DNA of 64,000 bases from Nitrosomonas sp. (lineage in GTDB: Bacteria; Pseudomonadota; Gammaproteobacteria; Burkholderiales; Nitrosomonadaceae): contig JADJLM010000002.1 of NCBI GenBank assembly GCA_016710135.1, forward strand, positions 558,001 to 622,000. The letters are read 5' to 3'. Every line of letters starts with the position of its first letter. Position 1 is the first letter of the stretch. Positions 45,587 to 57,222 of the stretch are shown here, piece after piece. The notes under the pieces were generated by a model. The model searched no databases, was not told where the DNA came from, and was given only the letters and a program-made list of their open reading frames with translations. The translations under genes were made by a program, and so were the position numbers.

Positions 45587-45790
45587 TTAAGCTGACTGAA
45601 TATTTGATGCTTGTTTTCCCTTAGGACCCTGAGTTACTTCAAAGCTCACCTTTTGGCCTTCCTTCAGAGTTTTAAAGCCAGTCATATTAATCGCTGAGAA
45701 ATGGGCGAATAAATCCTCGCTGCCATCATCAGGAGTAATAAAACCAAACCCTTTAGAATCATTGAACCACTTTACTGTACCTGTTGCCAT
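45587..45790 (-). CDS. Cold shock protein (CspA family)
   Basis: 67-residue single-stranded nucleic-acid-binding protein with RNP1 KGFGFITP and RNP2 DLFAHFSAI, the OB fold of CspA. It starts MATGTVKWFNDSKGFGF and ends GPKGKQASNIQSA. AGGAAG precedes the ATG by 6 nt on the minus strand. A long leader (see next entry) probably controls its translation. It is divergent from clpS. Confidence 0.96.
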   Translation of the reverse strand: MATGTVKWFNDSKGFGFITPDDGSEDLFAHFSAINMTGFKTLKEGQKVSFEVTQGPKGKQASNIQSA

Positions 45791-46137
45791 CTTTACTTCC
45801 TATAAAAAACTGGGCCGGAAACCCTAAAACTATTTGAATTTCAAGACCGCAAACGGCTCTAACCAATACTGCAGGGAACTTGAAGCCAAACGCCAGTTGC
45901 AGTTTTACGCAAAATTTAATCTTAAGTCAAGCGTTTAGCATGTGAAAATATCACTTTTATACTTTTTTTGAGTCGCAGTAGAATAAACGAATGCAGCTAA
46001 TACGCTTGAAAATTTTGTCGTAATCGTCAAATATGTTAAAAGAAAAATAATTAAAATGCTAATGTTGATGAATGCCTATGATTAAATCCAGATAATCTGG
46101 AGTTTTTAGATATTAGTTTGGCAAAAGGGAATCAGTG
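45791..46137 (-). promoter_or_regulatory. csp leader region and divergent promoter interval
   Basis: Between csp and clpS there are about 350 bp without a gene. On the minus strand the approx. 130 nt next to csp are GC-richer and could fold (GAGCCGTTTGCGGTC and CTGGCGTTTGGC segments), as expected for the long 5' untranslated region that controls csp mRNA with temperature. The remainder is AT-rich and must hold both promoters. Confidence 0.45.
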
Positions 46138-46452
46138 ATGACAACAAGAAATAATCGCGAAGAAAGTGTTCTAGAGGATAAAAAGAATAAGCTCAAATCA
46201 CCTCCGCTTTACAAAGTACTGTTACTTAATGATGATTTTACACCGATGGATTTTGTCGTAATGGTGCTTCAAACTTTCTTTTTTATGAATCAAGAAAAAG
46301 CGATTCAAGTTATGCTTAAAGTTCATAATGAAGGTACAGGAATTTGTGGTGTTTATCCGAGTGATATCGCAATGACTAAAGTGAAACAAGTAAATGATTA
46401 TTCAAGGCAAAATCAACACCCATTAAAGTGTGTTATGGAGAAAAATACATGA
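46138..46452 (+). CDS. clpS: ClpS, Clp protease adaptor
   Basis: Adaptor that delivers N-degron substrates to ClpAP. The 104-residue protein contains PPLYKVLLLNDDFTPMDFVVMVLQ (hydrophobic pocket and NDD motif) and VHNEGTGICGVYPSDIA. I take ATG 46138, 7 nt after AAGGGA; GTG 46135 is an alternative. Its stop overlaps the clpA ATG (ATGA), so the two are translationally coupled. Confidence 0.95.
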   Translation: MTTRNNREESVLEDKKNKLKSPPLYKVLLLNDDFTPMDFVVMVLQTFFFMNQEKAIQVMLKVHNEGTGICGVYPSDIAMTKVKQVNDYSRQNQHPLKCVMEKNT

Positions 46453-48688
46453 TCGCTCAAGAACTAGAAGCTAGCCTCCATATGGCGTTTATTCAATCAC
46501 GCCAGAAGCGACATGAATTTATTACGGTGGAACATTTACTGCTCGCGTTGCTGGATAATCCGAGCGCAGCTGAAGTATTGGTTGCTTGTGCAGTTGATAT
46601 TGAAGAATTACGCACACTTTTACATGATCATATCAGCCGACATACACCTATTGTGGGTGGAAGCGAAGATGTTGATACACAACCAACACTTGGGTTTCAA
46701 AGGGTAATTCAGCGCGCAATTTTGCATGTTCAATCGTCTGGCAAAAAAGAAGTTACAGGAGCAAATGTTTTAGCAGCGATCTTTGGAGAGAAAGACTCGC
46801 ATGCTGTTTATTTTCTTCAACAAAAAGGTGTTACAAGACTAGATGTAACGAATTACATATCCCATAAAATCTGTAAGGTCTCACAAAATAACGAGCAAAA
46901 TAATAAAACCGAAGAAGAAAGTGAAAATGAGCAGCAGTCGGCCGCAAGTAGCCCGCTGGAGAGCTATACGATTAATCTGAATAGCCTTGCAATGGCTAAT
47001 CGTATTGATCCTTTGATTGGTAGGGAAAAGAATTAGAACGAGTCATTCAAACTCTGTGTCGACGTCGAAAAAATAATCCTTTACTTGTTGGAGAAGCAGG
47101 AGTTGGTAAAACGGCCATTGCAGAAGGCTTGGCTAAAAGAATCGTAGAAGGTGATGTTCCTGAGATTCTGTCTAAGCATCAGGTTTATGCATTAGATATT
47201 GGAGCGCTACTCGCGGGAACTAAATATCGAGGTGATTTTGAGCAGCGGTTTAAAACGATTCTGAAGCAATTAACTGATAATCCAAGAGCCATTCTATTCA
47301 TTGATGAGATTCATACACTGATCGGTGCTGGTGCAGCTTCAGGCGGTACGTTAGATGCATCGAATTTACTTAAACCATTACTGAGTTCTGGAAGGTTGAA
47401 ATGTATTGGTGCAACAACTTATAACGAATTCAGAGGGATTTTTGAGAAAGACCATGCGCTATCACGTCGCTTTCAGAAAATTGAAATCAATGAGCCTAGT
47501 ATTGATGAAACGGTAGCGATATTGCGTGGTTTAAAATCTCATTATGAGAAACATCATGGAGTGAAATACACATCGATTGCACTGACATCAGCTGTAGAGC
47601 TTTCAGCACGATTCATTGGTGATCGACACTTGCCTGATAAAGCGATTGATATTATCGATGAAGCTGGTGCAGCACAGCGCATCCTACCAAAATCCAAGCA
47701 ACGTAAAGTGATTGGAAAAACAGAAATTGAAGAAATTATCGCTAAGATTGCTAGAATTCCCTCTCAGAGTATTTCAAGTGATGACCGTAGCAAGCTCAAA
47801 ACACTTGACCGTGATTTGAAATCGATTGTTTTTGGCCAAGATGCCGCAATTGATGCACTTGCAACGGCTATGAAATTATCGATATGTGGTCTAGGTAACC
47901 CGCAGAAGCCAATAGGATCTTTCCTTTTCTCAGGACCTACTGGTGTTGGTAAAACCGAAGTGGCACGTCAGCTTGCCTACATCATAGGCATCCCATTGCA
48001 CCGTTTTGATATGTCGGAATATATGGAGCGGCATGCTGTTTCGCGTTTAATCGGCGCGCCTCCTGGTTATGTCGGATTTGAGCAGGGCGGCTTACTGACT
48101 GAAACGATTATCAAGCATCCCCACTCGGTATTGCTACTCGACGAAATAGAAAAAGCACATACTGATATTTATAATGTGTTACTTCAAGTGATGGATCATG
48201 GCACATTAACTGATAATAATGGGCGCAAAGCGGATTTTCGTAATGTCATCATTATTATGACTACCAATGCTGGTGCTGAATCACTCGTAAAATCGAGCAT
48301 TGGTTTCACGGAAACTTCGAAAATCGGTAATGAAATGGTTGAGATTACACGGTTATTCACGCCTGAATTTAGAAATAGACTAGATTCGATCATTTCATTT
48401 GTACCACTTAATAAAGAAATTATTTTGCGCGTAGCTGATAAATTTTTAATGCAGCTTGAAACTCAATTACAAGAGAAAAAAGTTGAAGTTACTTTTGCTG
48501 ATGACTTGCGTCATTATCTTGCTGAAAAAGGATTTGATCCATTAATGGGTGCACGTCCTATGGCGCGGTTAATTCAAGATGTTATTCGTAGTGCCCTGGC
48601 TGATGAGTTACTTTTCGGTAAATTGACAAATGGAGGGAAAGTGACAGTTACCATTTCAAAAGAAGGTAAAGTAGAGCTTCAATTCTAA
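46449..48688 (+). CDS. clpA: ClpA ATPase, one frameshift
   Basis: AAA+ unfoldase of the ClpAP protease. There is an N-terminal Clp-N domain (1-145), an acidic linker, NBD1 with GEAGVGKTAIAE and the substrate pore GTKYRGDFEQRF, and NBD2 with GPTGVGKTEVARQ and the C-terminal sensor region. An A is missing from the A run near 47027-47030, just before NBD1. Repair joins LIGREKELERVIQ and gives 746 residues, close to E. coli ClpA (758). Confidence 0.95.
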
Positions 48689-48955
48689 AAACTATAGAAA
48701 GGTATTCTTTGCTTTTAGATCATCAAATGAGTACTCTTTTTCTTTAGAGGTAAAATTACTACTCCAGCCTTAAACTAAAATCCTGCCTACTTTACTAATG
48801 AGGAAAGCTCTCCAAGATTGAACTCATATTTGACAGAACACATTATAGGATGGATAAGTTAAACTCGGGTAGTTGTGAATCGGGTCTGACAGTTACTCGA
48901 TTTGACGACGTGAGCATCAAAACAAATTTGAACTACTCCATTTAATTTTAAGCGA

Positions 48956-49057
48956 TTATTTTTGCAATTTATCCTTGATATACTGTGCCAATAGGAATCC
49001 TGCAATTAACGCAATTGCAGCATAAAGAATCGTTTCGAATAAGCCCATTAAGTCCAT
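48956..49057 (-). CDS. Possible 33-residue membrane peptide
   Basis: A minus-strand frame reads MDLMGLFETILYAAIALIAG and ends in QYIKDKLQK. It has one well-formed transmembrane helix (about residues 6-25) and a basic cytoplasmic tail. A GGAAG lies close before the ATG. It lies between clpA and serB in a stretch otherwise free of genes. Small hydrophobic peptides of this sort are easily missed, but no family supports it. Confidence 0.4.
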   Translation of the reverse strand: MDLMGLFETILYAAIALIAGFLLAQYIKDKLQK

Positions 49058-49198
49058 GACTTCCAAGTTCCGTTTCAACTGAAGAAAACGTGATCATACC
49101 TTACTGAAAACCTTTCGGATATAAAACGTTAAACGCCAAGAATGGAGCAGGTCTGGTATTAATATACTCGGAGCTATTGCTCTATTTTTTATTGATCG

Positions 49199-50044
49199 CT
49201 AGTATGGTGACGCTTGTTCAAAAAAATTAATCACTGCATCTAGGCCGACATAGTTGATTGAGAAAGTTGTTTTGCCTTGCAGAATGGGTTTGCCATGGAA
49301 TGCGATACTGGTTCCCGCTTCGGTTAGCATTGGCAAATCATTTGCACCATCACCAATCGCGATAACCTGTTCTTTGTTTAAATGAAGCTGGTCTCGGATA
49401 TTTTTTAGGATATCCGCTTTTCCTTTTGCACCGATGATTTCCCCTGCTACGCTACCAGTCAATTTCCCATCAGTGATTTCTAATTGATTGGCAAACGAAA
49501 AATCTAAACCTAATTTTGCTTTGATACGATCGGTAAAAAAAGTAAATCCGCCTGAGATAACCATAGTTCTTAAACCGGCTAATTTCATTTTGTGTAACAT
49601 TTTATCTGCACCAAGGGAGAGTTTTACTTTCTGATCGTAAACTTGCTGCAGTAAATCTTCTGGAAGTCCTTTGAGCAAGGCTGTTCGCCGGATCAGACTT
49701 TCGGAAAAATCGATTTCGCCTCGCATGGTGCTGGTGGTAATTTCAGCTACTTGTTGCTTAACATTGCACAATGCGGCAATTTCATCGATTGATTCAATCG
49801 CAATGAGCGTGGAATCCATATCCATAACAACCAAACCAAACTCACTAAGTTTCTTGTTAGGAGTGACATAAGCAAAATCAAGTTGGGCGTCTGCACAATA
49901 ATTAGGAATTTCACTGTGTTCGGTTGCATTAACCAAGCGAAAGGCTTCCCCTGTGATCCGCTCAATATGGGATGCTTGAGCTAGCTTTGCGATATGTCTT
50001 AGGTCGTGATTCTGAATATCAAGACCTTGAATGATTAAGTTCAT
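49199..50044 (-). CDS. serB: Phosphoserine phosphatase
   Basis: HAD-type enzyme for the last step of serine biosynthesis. The catalytic aspartate D75 lies in VVMDMDSTLIAIESIDE, followed by the cap domain (FSESLIRRTALLKGL), the serine/threonine motif VISGGFTFF, and the metal motif AIGDGANDLPML. About 70 N-terminal residues precede the HAD domain and resemble a short ACT-like region. Length 281 is normal. Confidence 0.95.
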   Translation of the reverse strand: MNLIIQGLDIQNHDLRHIAKLAQASHIERITGEAFRLVNATEHSEIPNYCADAQLDFAYVTPNKKLSEFGLVVMDMDSTLIAIESIDEIAALCNVKQQVAEITTSTMRGEIDFSESLIRRTALLKGLPEDLLQQVYDQKVKLSLGADKMLHKMKLAGLRTMVISGGFTFFTDRIKAKLGLDFSFANQLEITDGKLTGSVAGEIIGAKGKADILKNIRDQLHLNKEQVIAIGDGANDLPMLTEAGTSIAFHGKPILQGKTTFSINYVGLDAVINFFEQASPY

Positions 50045-50161
50045 CAGGGTTTGGGTTAATCAAATTTTTCACCAGAAAATTAAGAGCACTGGCAAACTAA
50101 AAATGTAGATAGGGATTAATCGAAATTTTAAAACTGAATGATAGCGCTTTTGAACGTAATT

Positions 50162-51640
50162 CTAAATCTGGTTTTGCATAGAGAGCGCATGATCCCATTC
50201 GACAATTTTATTGCGTCCAGCATGCTTGGATGCATAGAGTGCTAAATCAGCTGCTTCCAACATGTTGTCATGAGAAGTAAAAATGTTACCTTTATCGAGG
50301 TTTGTGGCAATCCCCATCGATACGGTTATACCGATATGTTCTTCGCTATCGAGTTTATATGAGATCGCTTCGATACTATTTTTTAGCCGAATGAGTAGTT
50401 TCCGCGCTGAAGCAATCGGTGTTCCCGGTAGAATGAGGACAAATTCTTCACCTCCATAGCGACATAATAAATCATCTTGCCGGATCTGACCAAAAATAGC
50501 TCGGACAAGCGCAATGAGTAAAGCATCGCCAACTACGTGCCCATGATTGTCGTTGACTTTCTTAAAATGATCAACATCGATCATCGCAATGGTTAGCGGG
50601 GTAGAGTGCTGGGTAGAGAAGATAAATTCACGTTCAAAAACTGAATCGAAGAAAGCACGATTATGGGCGCCAGTTAGTCCATCGCGTTGTGTTTTATCTT
50701 CGAGATCACGGATTTTTACTAGTGACTGGATCGATAGTAATTCTTGCGCTTCTAACATGAGCGCGTTGAGCTCGTTTTCACTACAAATACTAAATTCAAA
50801 TAATTCCTCGATCGTTCTGAGTTCATCTTTGATTTTTTCGATAATATTTAACAAAGATTGACCATCCAAATTAAGCCGAGCGTACAATCTAGTCATTAGC
50901 TGAGCTATTTTCTCAGTATCACCTGGATTTAAAAAATAATCTGCAATATATCCCGATGCAGCGACACAGTCGGCGATCGTGGGTTCTCCTTTTTGAGTAG
51001 ACGATTGATTGTGGCTCGTCATGCAAGCGATCGCAACATAGCTCGGTAGATTCCAGCGCTTGAGTAAGGTATAGCCTAGTTCGTCATGCCCTGTTCCAAA
51101 GGCTTCATATTCTGCCTGAAGCAAAGCATCATGGGAGAGGGCAGATGAATAGATTTTGGCATACGCTTCAGGAATGATCGAGAAAAAGGCAGGGATACCA
51201 ATATCTTGCAACAGGCCCGCGAGGAATAAATCATCCGCCAATTTCAAGTTAATTTTGCTGCCGAGCGCTTTACTTGCAAGTGCGGCAATAATCGATCTAC
51301 GCCAGAAAAGATCGCTACTGGTTTTTCCAATACTAGATTCTGTATGCTGCATCAATGTTCTCGTGAGAGAGAATGAAAGCGCGATGCTGATGACGGCATG
51401 GGTACCTAACACACAAACCGCCTGACGTATGTTGCTTGATGTTCTTCTTGATTTGTACAGTGGAGAATTAGCGGTTTTTAGTATTTTTGCTGTTAGTGCT
51501 GGGTCTAGGGAAATATAATGGCTAATCTGGATCATATCGGTATCAGCACTATTAGCCAGATCGATAATCTTGAGTGCGACCGAAGGTAGGCTCGGTAATG
51601 CCGAACAAAAACGGAGCTGTTGGATGAGATTCTCTTTCAT
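50162..51640 (-). CDS. HDOD + GGDEF domain diguanylate cyclase
   Basis: 492-residue signalling protein. An N-terminal HDOD domain (about residues 10-220; FCSALPSLPSVALKIIDLANS and the LADDLFLAGLLQDIGIPAF helix) is followed by a helical linker and a C-terminal GGDEF domain with the full catalytic motif RYGGEEFVLILPG and MIDVDHFKKVNDNHGH. The C-terminal domain should make cyclic di-GMP. An RxxD inhibitory site is not obvious. It is a single gene with about 240 bp to the divergent pepA. Confidence 0.93.
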   Translation of the reverse strand: MKENLIQQLRFCSALPSLPSVALKIIDLANSADTDMIQISHYISLDPALTAKILKTANSPLYKSRRTSSNIRQAVCVLGTHAVISIALSFSLTRTLMQHTESSIGKTSSDLFWRRSIIAALASKALGSKINLKLADDLFLAGLLQDIGIPAFFSIIPEAYAKIYSSALSHDALLQAEYEAFGTGHDELGYTLLKRWNLPSYVAIACMTSHNQSSTQKGEPTIADCVAASGYIADYFLNPGDTEKIAQLMTRLYARLNLDGQSLLNIIEKIKDELRTIEELFEFSICSENELNALMLEAQELLSIQSLVKIRDLEDKTQRDGLTGAHNRAFFDSVFEREFIFSTQHSTPLTIAMIDVDHFKKVNDNHGHVVGDALLIALVRAIFGQIRQDDLLCRYGGEEFVLILPGTPIASARKLLIRLKNSIEAISYKLDSEEHIGITVSMGIATNLDKGNIFTSHDNMLEAADLALYASKHAGRNKIVEWDHALSMQNQI

Positions 51641-51883
51641 TACCTTCCCTCTATCACCTATAAAAATGAGAGTAATTATTTTCCTTTAGTAGTCATAAAG
51701 TAATCATAATGCATTTTAATCGATGCAACATAATGAAAAGAAAGAATAAGAAGGTAAAAAATGCTAGAGTTTTTCGTTATGAGTAATATTTAATTTGAAT
51801 CGTTTGGCTTCTTTTGACTTTGTACCAAGAGTCCAGCGATAATCCTTATGAATTGCTATTGATTAATTGATAAGGAGTGGAAT

Positions 51884-53392
51884 GTGGATTTCGTCATAAA
51901 GGTTGGAGGTGCTGACAAGCAGCGTAGCGCTTGTGTTGTGCTAGGTATTTTTGAATCTCGTAAATTAACGGATGCCGCAAAGAATATCGATGCCGCCACG
52001 GATGGTTATGTGAGTAATGTACTCCGGACTGGAGATATGAATGGAAAACTGGGCACGACACTGCTATTACATAATCTTCCTGCCATTCCGAGTAAACGTA
52101 TTTTGCTGGTCGGATTAGGTCAAGAGAAGGAATACAATAGCAAAGCGTTTAGAACTGCAATGTTGTCAGCAATGAATGCGCTGCTTCGTACTGCAGTATC
52201 GGAAGCCGGTCTGTTTTTACTGGATATTCCCTTGAAAGACCGTGACTTACCCTGGAAGATATCTCAAACAGTGATGCTTGCGAGTGAGTGTGCTTATCGT
52301 TTCGATGCGCTAAAGTCCAAATCAGAAAGCGAGTCTTCGCCACTGAGCAAAGTAACACTCTATCTCGGTGATCGCACACATCTTAAAATAGCTGAAATTG
52401 CCTTGATGCAGGGAACGGCGATTGCTCAAGGTATGAAAGTAGCTAAAGATTTAGGTAATTTAGCACCGAATATTTGCACTCCCAGTTACCTTGCCAAACG
52501 TGCCCTTGATATGAGTAAGCTTCACAAACTCAAGGTTTCGGTGCTCGGCCAGAAAGAGATGGAGAAACTGAAGATGGGGGCGCTACTAGCTGTGGCAAAG
52601 GGTAGCCATCAACCAGCTAAATTAATCATATTGGAGTATCGAGGGGGAGCTAAAACCGAAAAACCGATCGTATTGGTTGGTAAAGGTATTACGTTTGATA
52701 CAGGAGGTATTTCACTCAAACCAGCGGTAGAAATGGATGAGATGAAATATGATATGTGCGGTGCAGCCAGCGTACTGGGAACTTTAACTGCAGTCGCTGA
52801 AATGGCGCTGCCACTCAATGTGGTTGGTATTATCCCGACGACTGAGAACATGCCCGGCGGAAATGCGACCAAACCGGGGGATGTTGTGACCAGTATGTCC
52901 GGGCAAACTATCGAAATATTGAATACAGATGCGGAGGGTCGGCTAATCTTATGCGATGCGTTAACTTACGCAGAGCGCTATAATCCTGAAGCAGTCATCG
53001 ATATCGCCACATTGACGGGTGCTTGTGTTATTGCGCTAGGGCATGTGGCATCTGGGTTAATGAGCAATAATGATCAGTTAGCAGATGAACTATTGCAGGC
53101 TGCTGAGTTATCAATAGACCAGGCTTGGCGGTTACCGTTGTGGGATGATTACCAAGATTTATTAAAGAGTAATTTTGCAGATATGGCAAATATCGGTGGA
53201 AGATCTGCAGGAACAATTTCTGCAGCGTGTTTCCTGGCGAGATTTGCTGACAAATATCGCTGGGCGCATCTCGATATTGCAGGAACGGCTTGGAAATCTG
53301 GAAAAGAGAAAGGTTCTACCGGGCGCCCCGTTCCCTTGTTAACGCAATTCTTGATTTCACGGGCAACACGAAAAGTAGCCCATAGCCGTTAG
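51884..53392 (+). CDS. pepA: Leucyl aminopeptidase
   Basis: Hexameric M17 metallo-aminopeptidase, also a site-specific recombination factor in E. coli. The catalytic domain has GKGITFDTGGISLKP, the metal-binding aspartates and lysine, and NTDAEGRLILCDAL. GTG 51884 follows AAGGAGTGGA and gives the expected N-terminus for 502 residues. It precedes holC as in other betaproteobacteria. Confidence 0.95.
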   Translation: MDFVIKVGGADKQRSACVVLGIFESRKLTDAAKNIDAATDGYVSNVLRTGDMNGKLGTTLLLHNLPAIPSKRILLVGLGQEKEYNSKAFRTAMLSAMNALLRTAVSEAGLFLLDIPLKDRDLPWKISQTVMLASECAYRFDALKSKSESESSPLSKVTLYLGDRTHLKIAEIALMQGTAIAQGMKVAKDLGNLAPNICTPSYLAKRALDMSKLHKLKVSVLGQKEMEKLKMGALLAVAKGSHQPAKLIILEYRGGAKTEKPIVLVGKGITFDTGGISLKPAVEMDEMKYDMCGAASVLGTLTAVAEMALPLNVVGIIPTTENMPGGNATKPGDVVTSMSGQTIEILNTDAEGRLILCDALTYAERYNPEAVIDIATLTGACVIALGHVASGLMSNNDQLADELLQAAELSIDQAWRLPLWDDYQDLLKSNFADMANIGGRSAGTISAACFLARFADKYRWAHLDIAGTAWKSGKEKGSTGRPVPLLTQFLISRATRKVAHSR

Positions 53393-53478
53393 AGAAATTT
53401 TACTCAAGCGGCATGGGCGCGCTAAGGTTATTGAGGACACCCAACCCAACAGTAGTTTGATCAGCATGGGTAACAGGA

Positions 53479-53907
53479 ATGATACAAGTCGATTATTATA
53501 CAGGTACGGCTGATAAGCTTTCGATAGCATGTCGCTTATGTACAAAGGCCGTTCAGCAAATGCAGAGAATGCTTATACTGAGTGATGATTCGCTACAACT
53601 GACACAACTGGATAAACTGCTCTGGACATTTTCTTCTGTCAGTTTTGTTCCGCATTGTTTCGTCGACAGTAAATTATCTTCCGTTACCCCGGTTGTATTG
53701 GGCTATCCATCTCATCTTTATCCTGAATCATTAGACTATACTATTTTACTTAGCTTTCATGATGAAGTTTTGCCTTACTACCAACGCTTTAATCGGGTGA
53801 TTGAGATCGTTGATCATACGCCGGCGGATAGAGAAAAGGCGCGTAAACGATACCGTATTTATCAGGCGCAAGGTTGTCATATTCGACACCATAGTCTAGA
53901 TAGCTAA
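53479..53907 (+). CDS. holC: DNA polymerase III chi subunit
   Basis: Clamp-loader accessory protein that contacts SSB. The 142-residue product shows the chi pattern: an N-terminal VDYYTGTADKLSIACRLC, the helix with DKLLWTFSSVSFVPHC, and a C-terminal FNRVIEIVDHTPADREKARKRY segment. Order pepA-holC-valS is a conserved cluster, which supports the call. Confidence 0.88.
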   Translation: MIQVDYYTGTADKLSIACRLCTKAVQQMQRMLILSDDSLQLTQLDKLLWTFSSVSFVPHCFVDSKLSSVTPVVLGYPSHLYPESLDYTILLSFHDEVLPYYQRFNRVIEIVDHTPADREKARKRYRIYQAQGCHIRHHSLDS

Positions 53908-53936
53908 TTTCTTGACATTGATAGGGATGTTATTTG

Positions 53937-54326
53937 ATGACCGACCATCTCGATATACCACCTGAGCCAGAAGATCATACGCTGCTTAATAAATTAGATG
54001 CAATACTAAAAAAATATCGAAAGGAATATTCAGCTGTGATCCGTCCGGCGGATCTGAAAGCTCCTCCTACGATACCTGAGTCCTCAACTCCAACCACGAT
54101 ACCGAACCCAATCAATACCCTGCCGAGTTCCCCTGCACTTGAACTGCCGATTTTAACGGAGGAGGTCGTCGTTGCTCCAGAGGTATCATTTAATGAATCG
54201 GGTATTTCGTTGCTCCTCTGTTATGCATTCGATACAGCACTTAAGGATGCGAAACTTGATTTGACTTCGACACAGCGTTTTGCGCTGCTTCAAGCACTCG
54301 CGCAGCGGTTGCCCAAAAATCTTTGA
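53937..54326 (+). CDS. Hypothetical protein between holC and valS
   Basis: 129 residues, not recognised. The N-terminus is charged (DHTLLNKLDAILKKYRKEY), a proline- and threonine-rich linker spans about 40-75, and the C-terminal 50 residues form amphipathic helices (ISLLLCYAFDTALKDAKLDL). A proline-rich connector between two helical parts suggests an interaction protein. It lies 29 bp after holC and 66 bp before valS, so it is part of that operon. Confidence 0.7.
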   Translation: MTDHLDIPPEPEDHTLLNKLDAILKKYRKEYSAVIRPADLKAPPTIPESSTPTTIPNPINTLPSSPALELPILTEEVVVAPEVSFNESGISLLLCYAFDTALKDAKLDLTSTQRFALLQALAQRLPKNL

Positions 54327-54392
54327 GATAATCGGGACGCTTTCTTTCGTTATAATCATCAAATTCAAAATTTGCTTTATTAATCTAAATTT

Positions 54393-57151
54393 ATGGAACT
54401 TGCAAAAAGTTTTAATCCAAGTGAAATTGAGGCGCGCTGGTATCCTGAATGGGAATCAGCAGGTTATTTTCGACCATCGAATGAGGTAGGTACAACATCT
54501 TATTGTATTATGCTACCGCCGCCCAATGTGACCGGGACATTGCATATGGGGCACGCGTTTCAACATACCCTGATGGATGCATTGACGCGTTATCACCGGA
54601 TGTTAGGTCAGAATGTATTGTGGCAACCTGGGACCGATCATGCAGGGATTGCGACACAAATTGTGGTTGAGCGGCAACTCGATCAAGAGAATCTCGATCG
54701 ACGTAGCCTAGGGCGAGAAAAATTCCTTGAACGAGTCTGGAAGTGGAAGGAGGAATCAGGCTCAACGATTACCCGGCAAATGAGGCGCATGGGCACTTCA
54801 TGTGACTGGTCACGTGAACGCTTCACCATGGATGAGACGCTTTCAAGAGCGGTTACAGAAGTCTTTGTACGGTTATATCGAGAAGGGTTGATTTATCGCG
54901 GAAAACGGCTTGTTAACTGGGACCCTGTTTTGCAAACAGCCGTGTCTGATTTGGAAGTGATATCAGCGGAGGAAGAAGGCTCTCTCTGGTTTATTCGCTA
55001 CCCATTTGAGCAACAGGATGGAAGTGCGGCACACACCGATGGATTGATCGTTGCGACTACCCGACCTGAAACGATGTTAGGAGATATGGCTGTCGCGGTG
55101 AATCCTGACGATGATCGGTATAAGCATTTAATTGGGAAACACTTACGCTTACCGCTTTCTGAGCGAACGATCCCGATTATCGGGGATAGTTATGTGGACG
55201 CTTCATTTGGAACGGGCTGCGTAAAAATAACGCCTGCACACGATTTTAATGATTACCAAATGGGATTGCGGCATAAGCTGGTTCCGCTCAATATCTTTAC
55301 ACTTGACGGTAAAATCAATGAGCTCGCTCCATCCGAGTATCAGGGATTGGATCGGTTTGATGCCCGGAAAAGAATCTTGGCTGATCTTAAAGCGCAGGAG
55401 TTATTGGTTGAAACGCGCCCTCATAAGCTAATGATACCGCGAGGTGATCGCACTCAATCCGTGATCGAGCCCATGTTGACTGACCAATGGTATGTGGCGA
55501 TGGAGGGCATGGCTAAACGCGGTTTAGAAGTCGTTGCTCAAGGTGAAGTTAAATTTATACCAGAAAACTGGACGCATACCTATCAACAATGGTTGGAAAA
55601 TATTCAAGATTGGTGTATTTCACGCCAGCTTTGGTGGGGTCATCGCATTCCCGCTTGGTATGATGAAGCCGGTAATGTAACCGTTGCGCATAATCTGGAA
55701 GAGGCGCAGCGATTATCTGGGAAGAATGATTTGATTCAAGATGAAGATGTTCTGGATACTTGGTTTTCATCAGCTTTGTGGCCTTTTTCTACGTTAGGTT
55801 GGCCCAAAGAAACGGCAGAATTAAACGTGTTTTTACCGACCTCCGTGTTGGTCACAGGATTTGATATTATTTTCTTCTGGGTAGCGCGCATGGTGATGAT
55901 GTCGCTTCATTTCACAGGAAAGCCCCATTTAAGGAAGTTTATGTAACGGGATTGATCCGTGATGCAGAAGGGCAAAAGATGAGTAAATCGAAAGGGAATG
56001 TATTAGATCCGCTTGATTTAATCGATGGGATCACTTTGTCCGATTTAATCAAAAAGCGCACGACGGGATTGATGACTCCTAAACAAGCGGAATCCATCGA
56101 GAAAAATACCCGTAAACAATTTCCTCAGGGCATACCATCATTTGGCACAGACGCGCTGCGCTTTACGTTTGCTAGCCTTGCCTCACATGGGCGCGACATC
56201 AAATTCGACCTGCAACGCTGTGAGGGTTATCGGAATTTCTGCAATAAATTATGGAATGCCACGCGGTTTGTCTTGATGAATTGCGAAGGTAAAGAGATCG
56301 GTTTCGATCACAAACTTCCTTTGAATCATTCTTTAGCGGATAAATGGATACTGAGTCGCTTGCAGCAAACCTTAGGCGCGGTAGAACAAGGATTTAACAG
56401 CTACCGCTTTGATATGGTTGCACGTGAGATCTATGAATTTGTTTGGGACGAATATTGTGATTGGTACGTAGAGTTTGCAAAAACACAATTAGGTTCTGAA
56501 AGCGAAGCGATTCAGCGTACGACACGCTATACGCTGATTAAGGTATTGGCAACTGCGCTCAGATTGTCCCATCCCATTATTCCTTTCATTACCGAGGAAT
56601 TGTGGCAAAAAATTGGACCAATGACGAGTATAAAAGGGGGAAGCATTATGGTGCAATCTTATCCCCAGGCAGATCCAAGCGCTATTGACACTGAAGCCGA
56701 CAATCAAATTGTACTGCTCAAAGAAATGATTAATGCTTGTCGTACGTTGCGCGGCGAAATGAAATTATCGCCTGCCGCAAGGGTTCCCTTATTGCTAGAA
56801 GGCAATGCTGCAGTGCTTAATAATTTTTCTTCTTATATTTTAGCGTTAGCAAAACTCTCAGAAGTTCAAATCGTTTCTGGTGCATTACCGAATGATGATG
56901 CGCCCGTTGCCGTAGTACGCGATTTCCGTTTAATGCTCAAAATTGAAATTGATGTTGTAGCAGAGCGTGAGCGCTTGTCTAAAGAAATTTCTCGCCTTGA
57001 AGGAGAAATTAATAAAGCACGGGCAAAGCTCGACAATACGGATTTTATCGCGCGAGCACCAGAGAAAGTGGTTACACAAGAGAAAGTGCGGGTTGAAGAG
57101 TTTAGTGCAAAAAAACAGAAATTAACCGAACAACTAGCACGGCTAACCTAA
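54393..57151 (+). CDS. valS: Valyl-tRNA synthetase, one frameshift
   Basis: Class I enzyme with HIGH-like PPPNVTGTLHMGHAFQ, the editing CP1 domain (TTRPETMLGDMAVAVNP), the KMSKS loop GQKMSKSKGNVLDP, an anticodon-binding domain and a C-terminal coiled coil (ERLSKEISRLEGEINKARAKL). One C is missing in the run near 55923-55927, between SLHFTGK and EVYVTGLIRDAEG. Repaired length 919 is standard. The second half has no start of its own; its apparent ATG is an internal codon. Confidence 0.96.
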
Positions 57152-57222
57152 GGCGATACAGGAACGAACGGTTAGGTTAATGTATCAAATAGCTAAGACA
57201 TTCCAGAAGGGTTAGCTTAACC

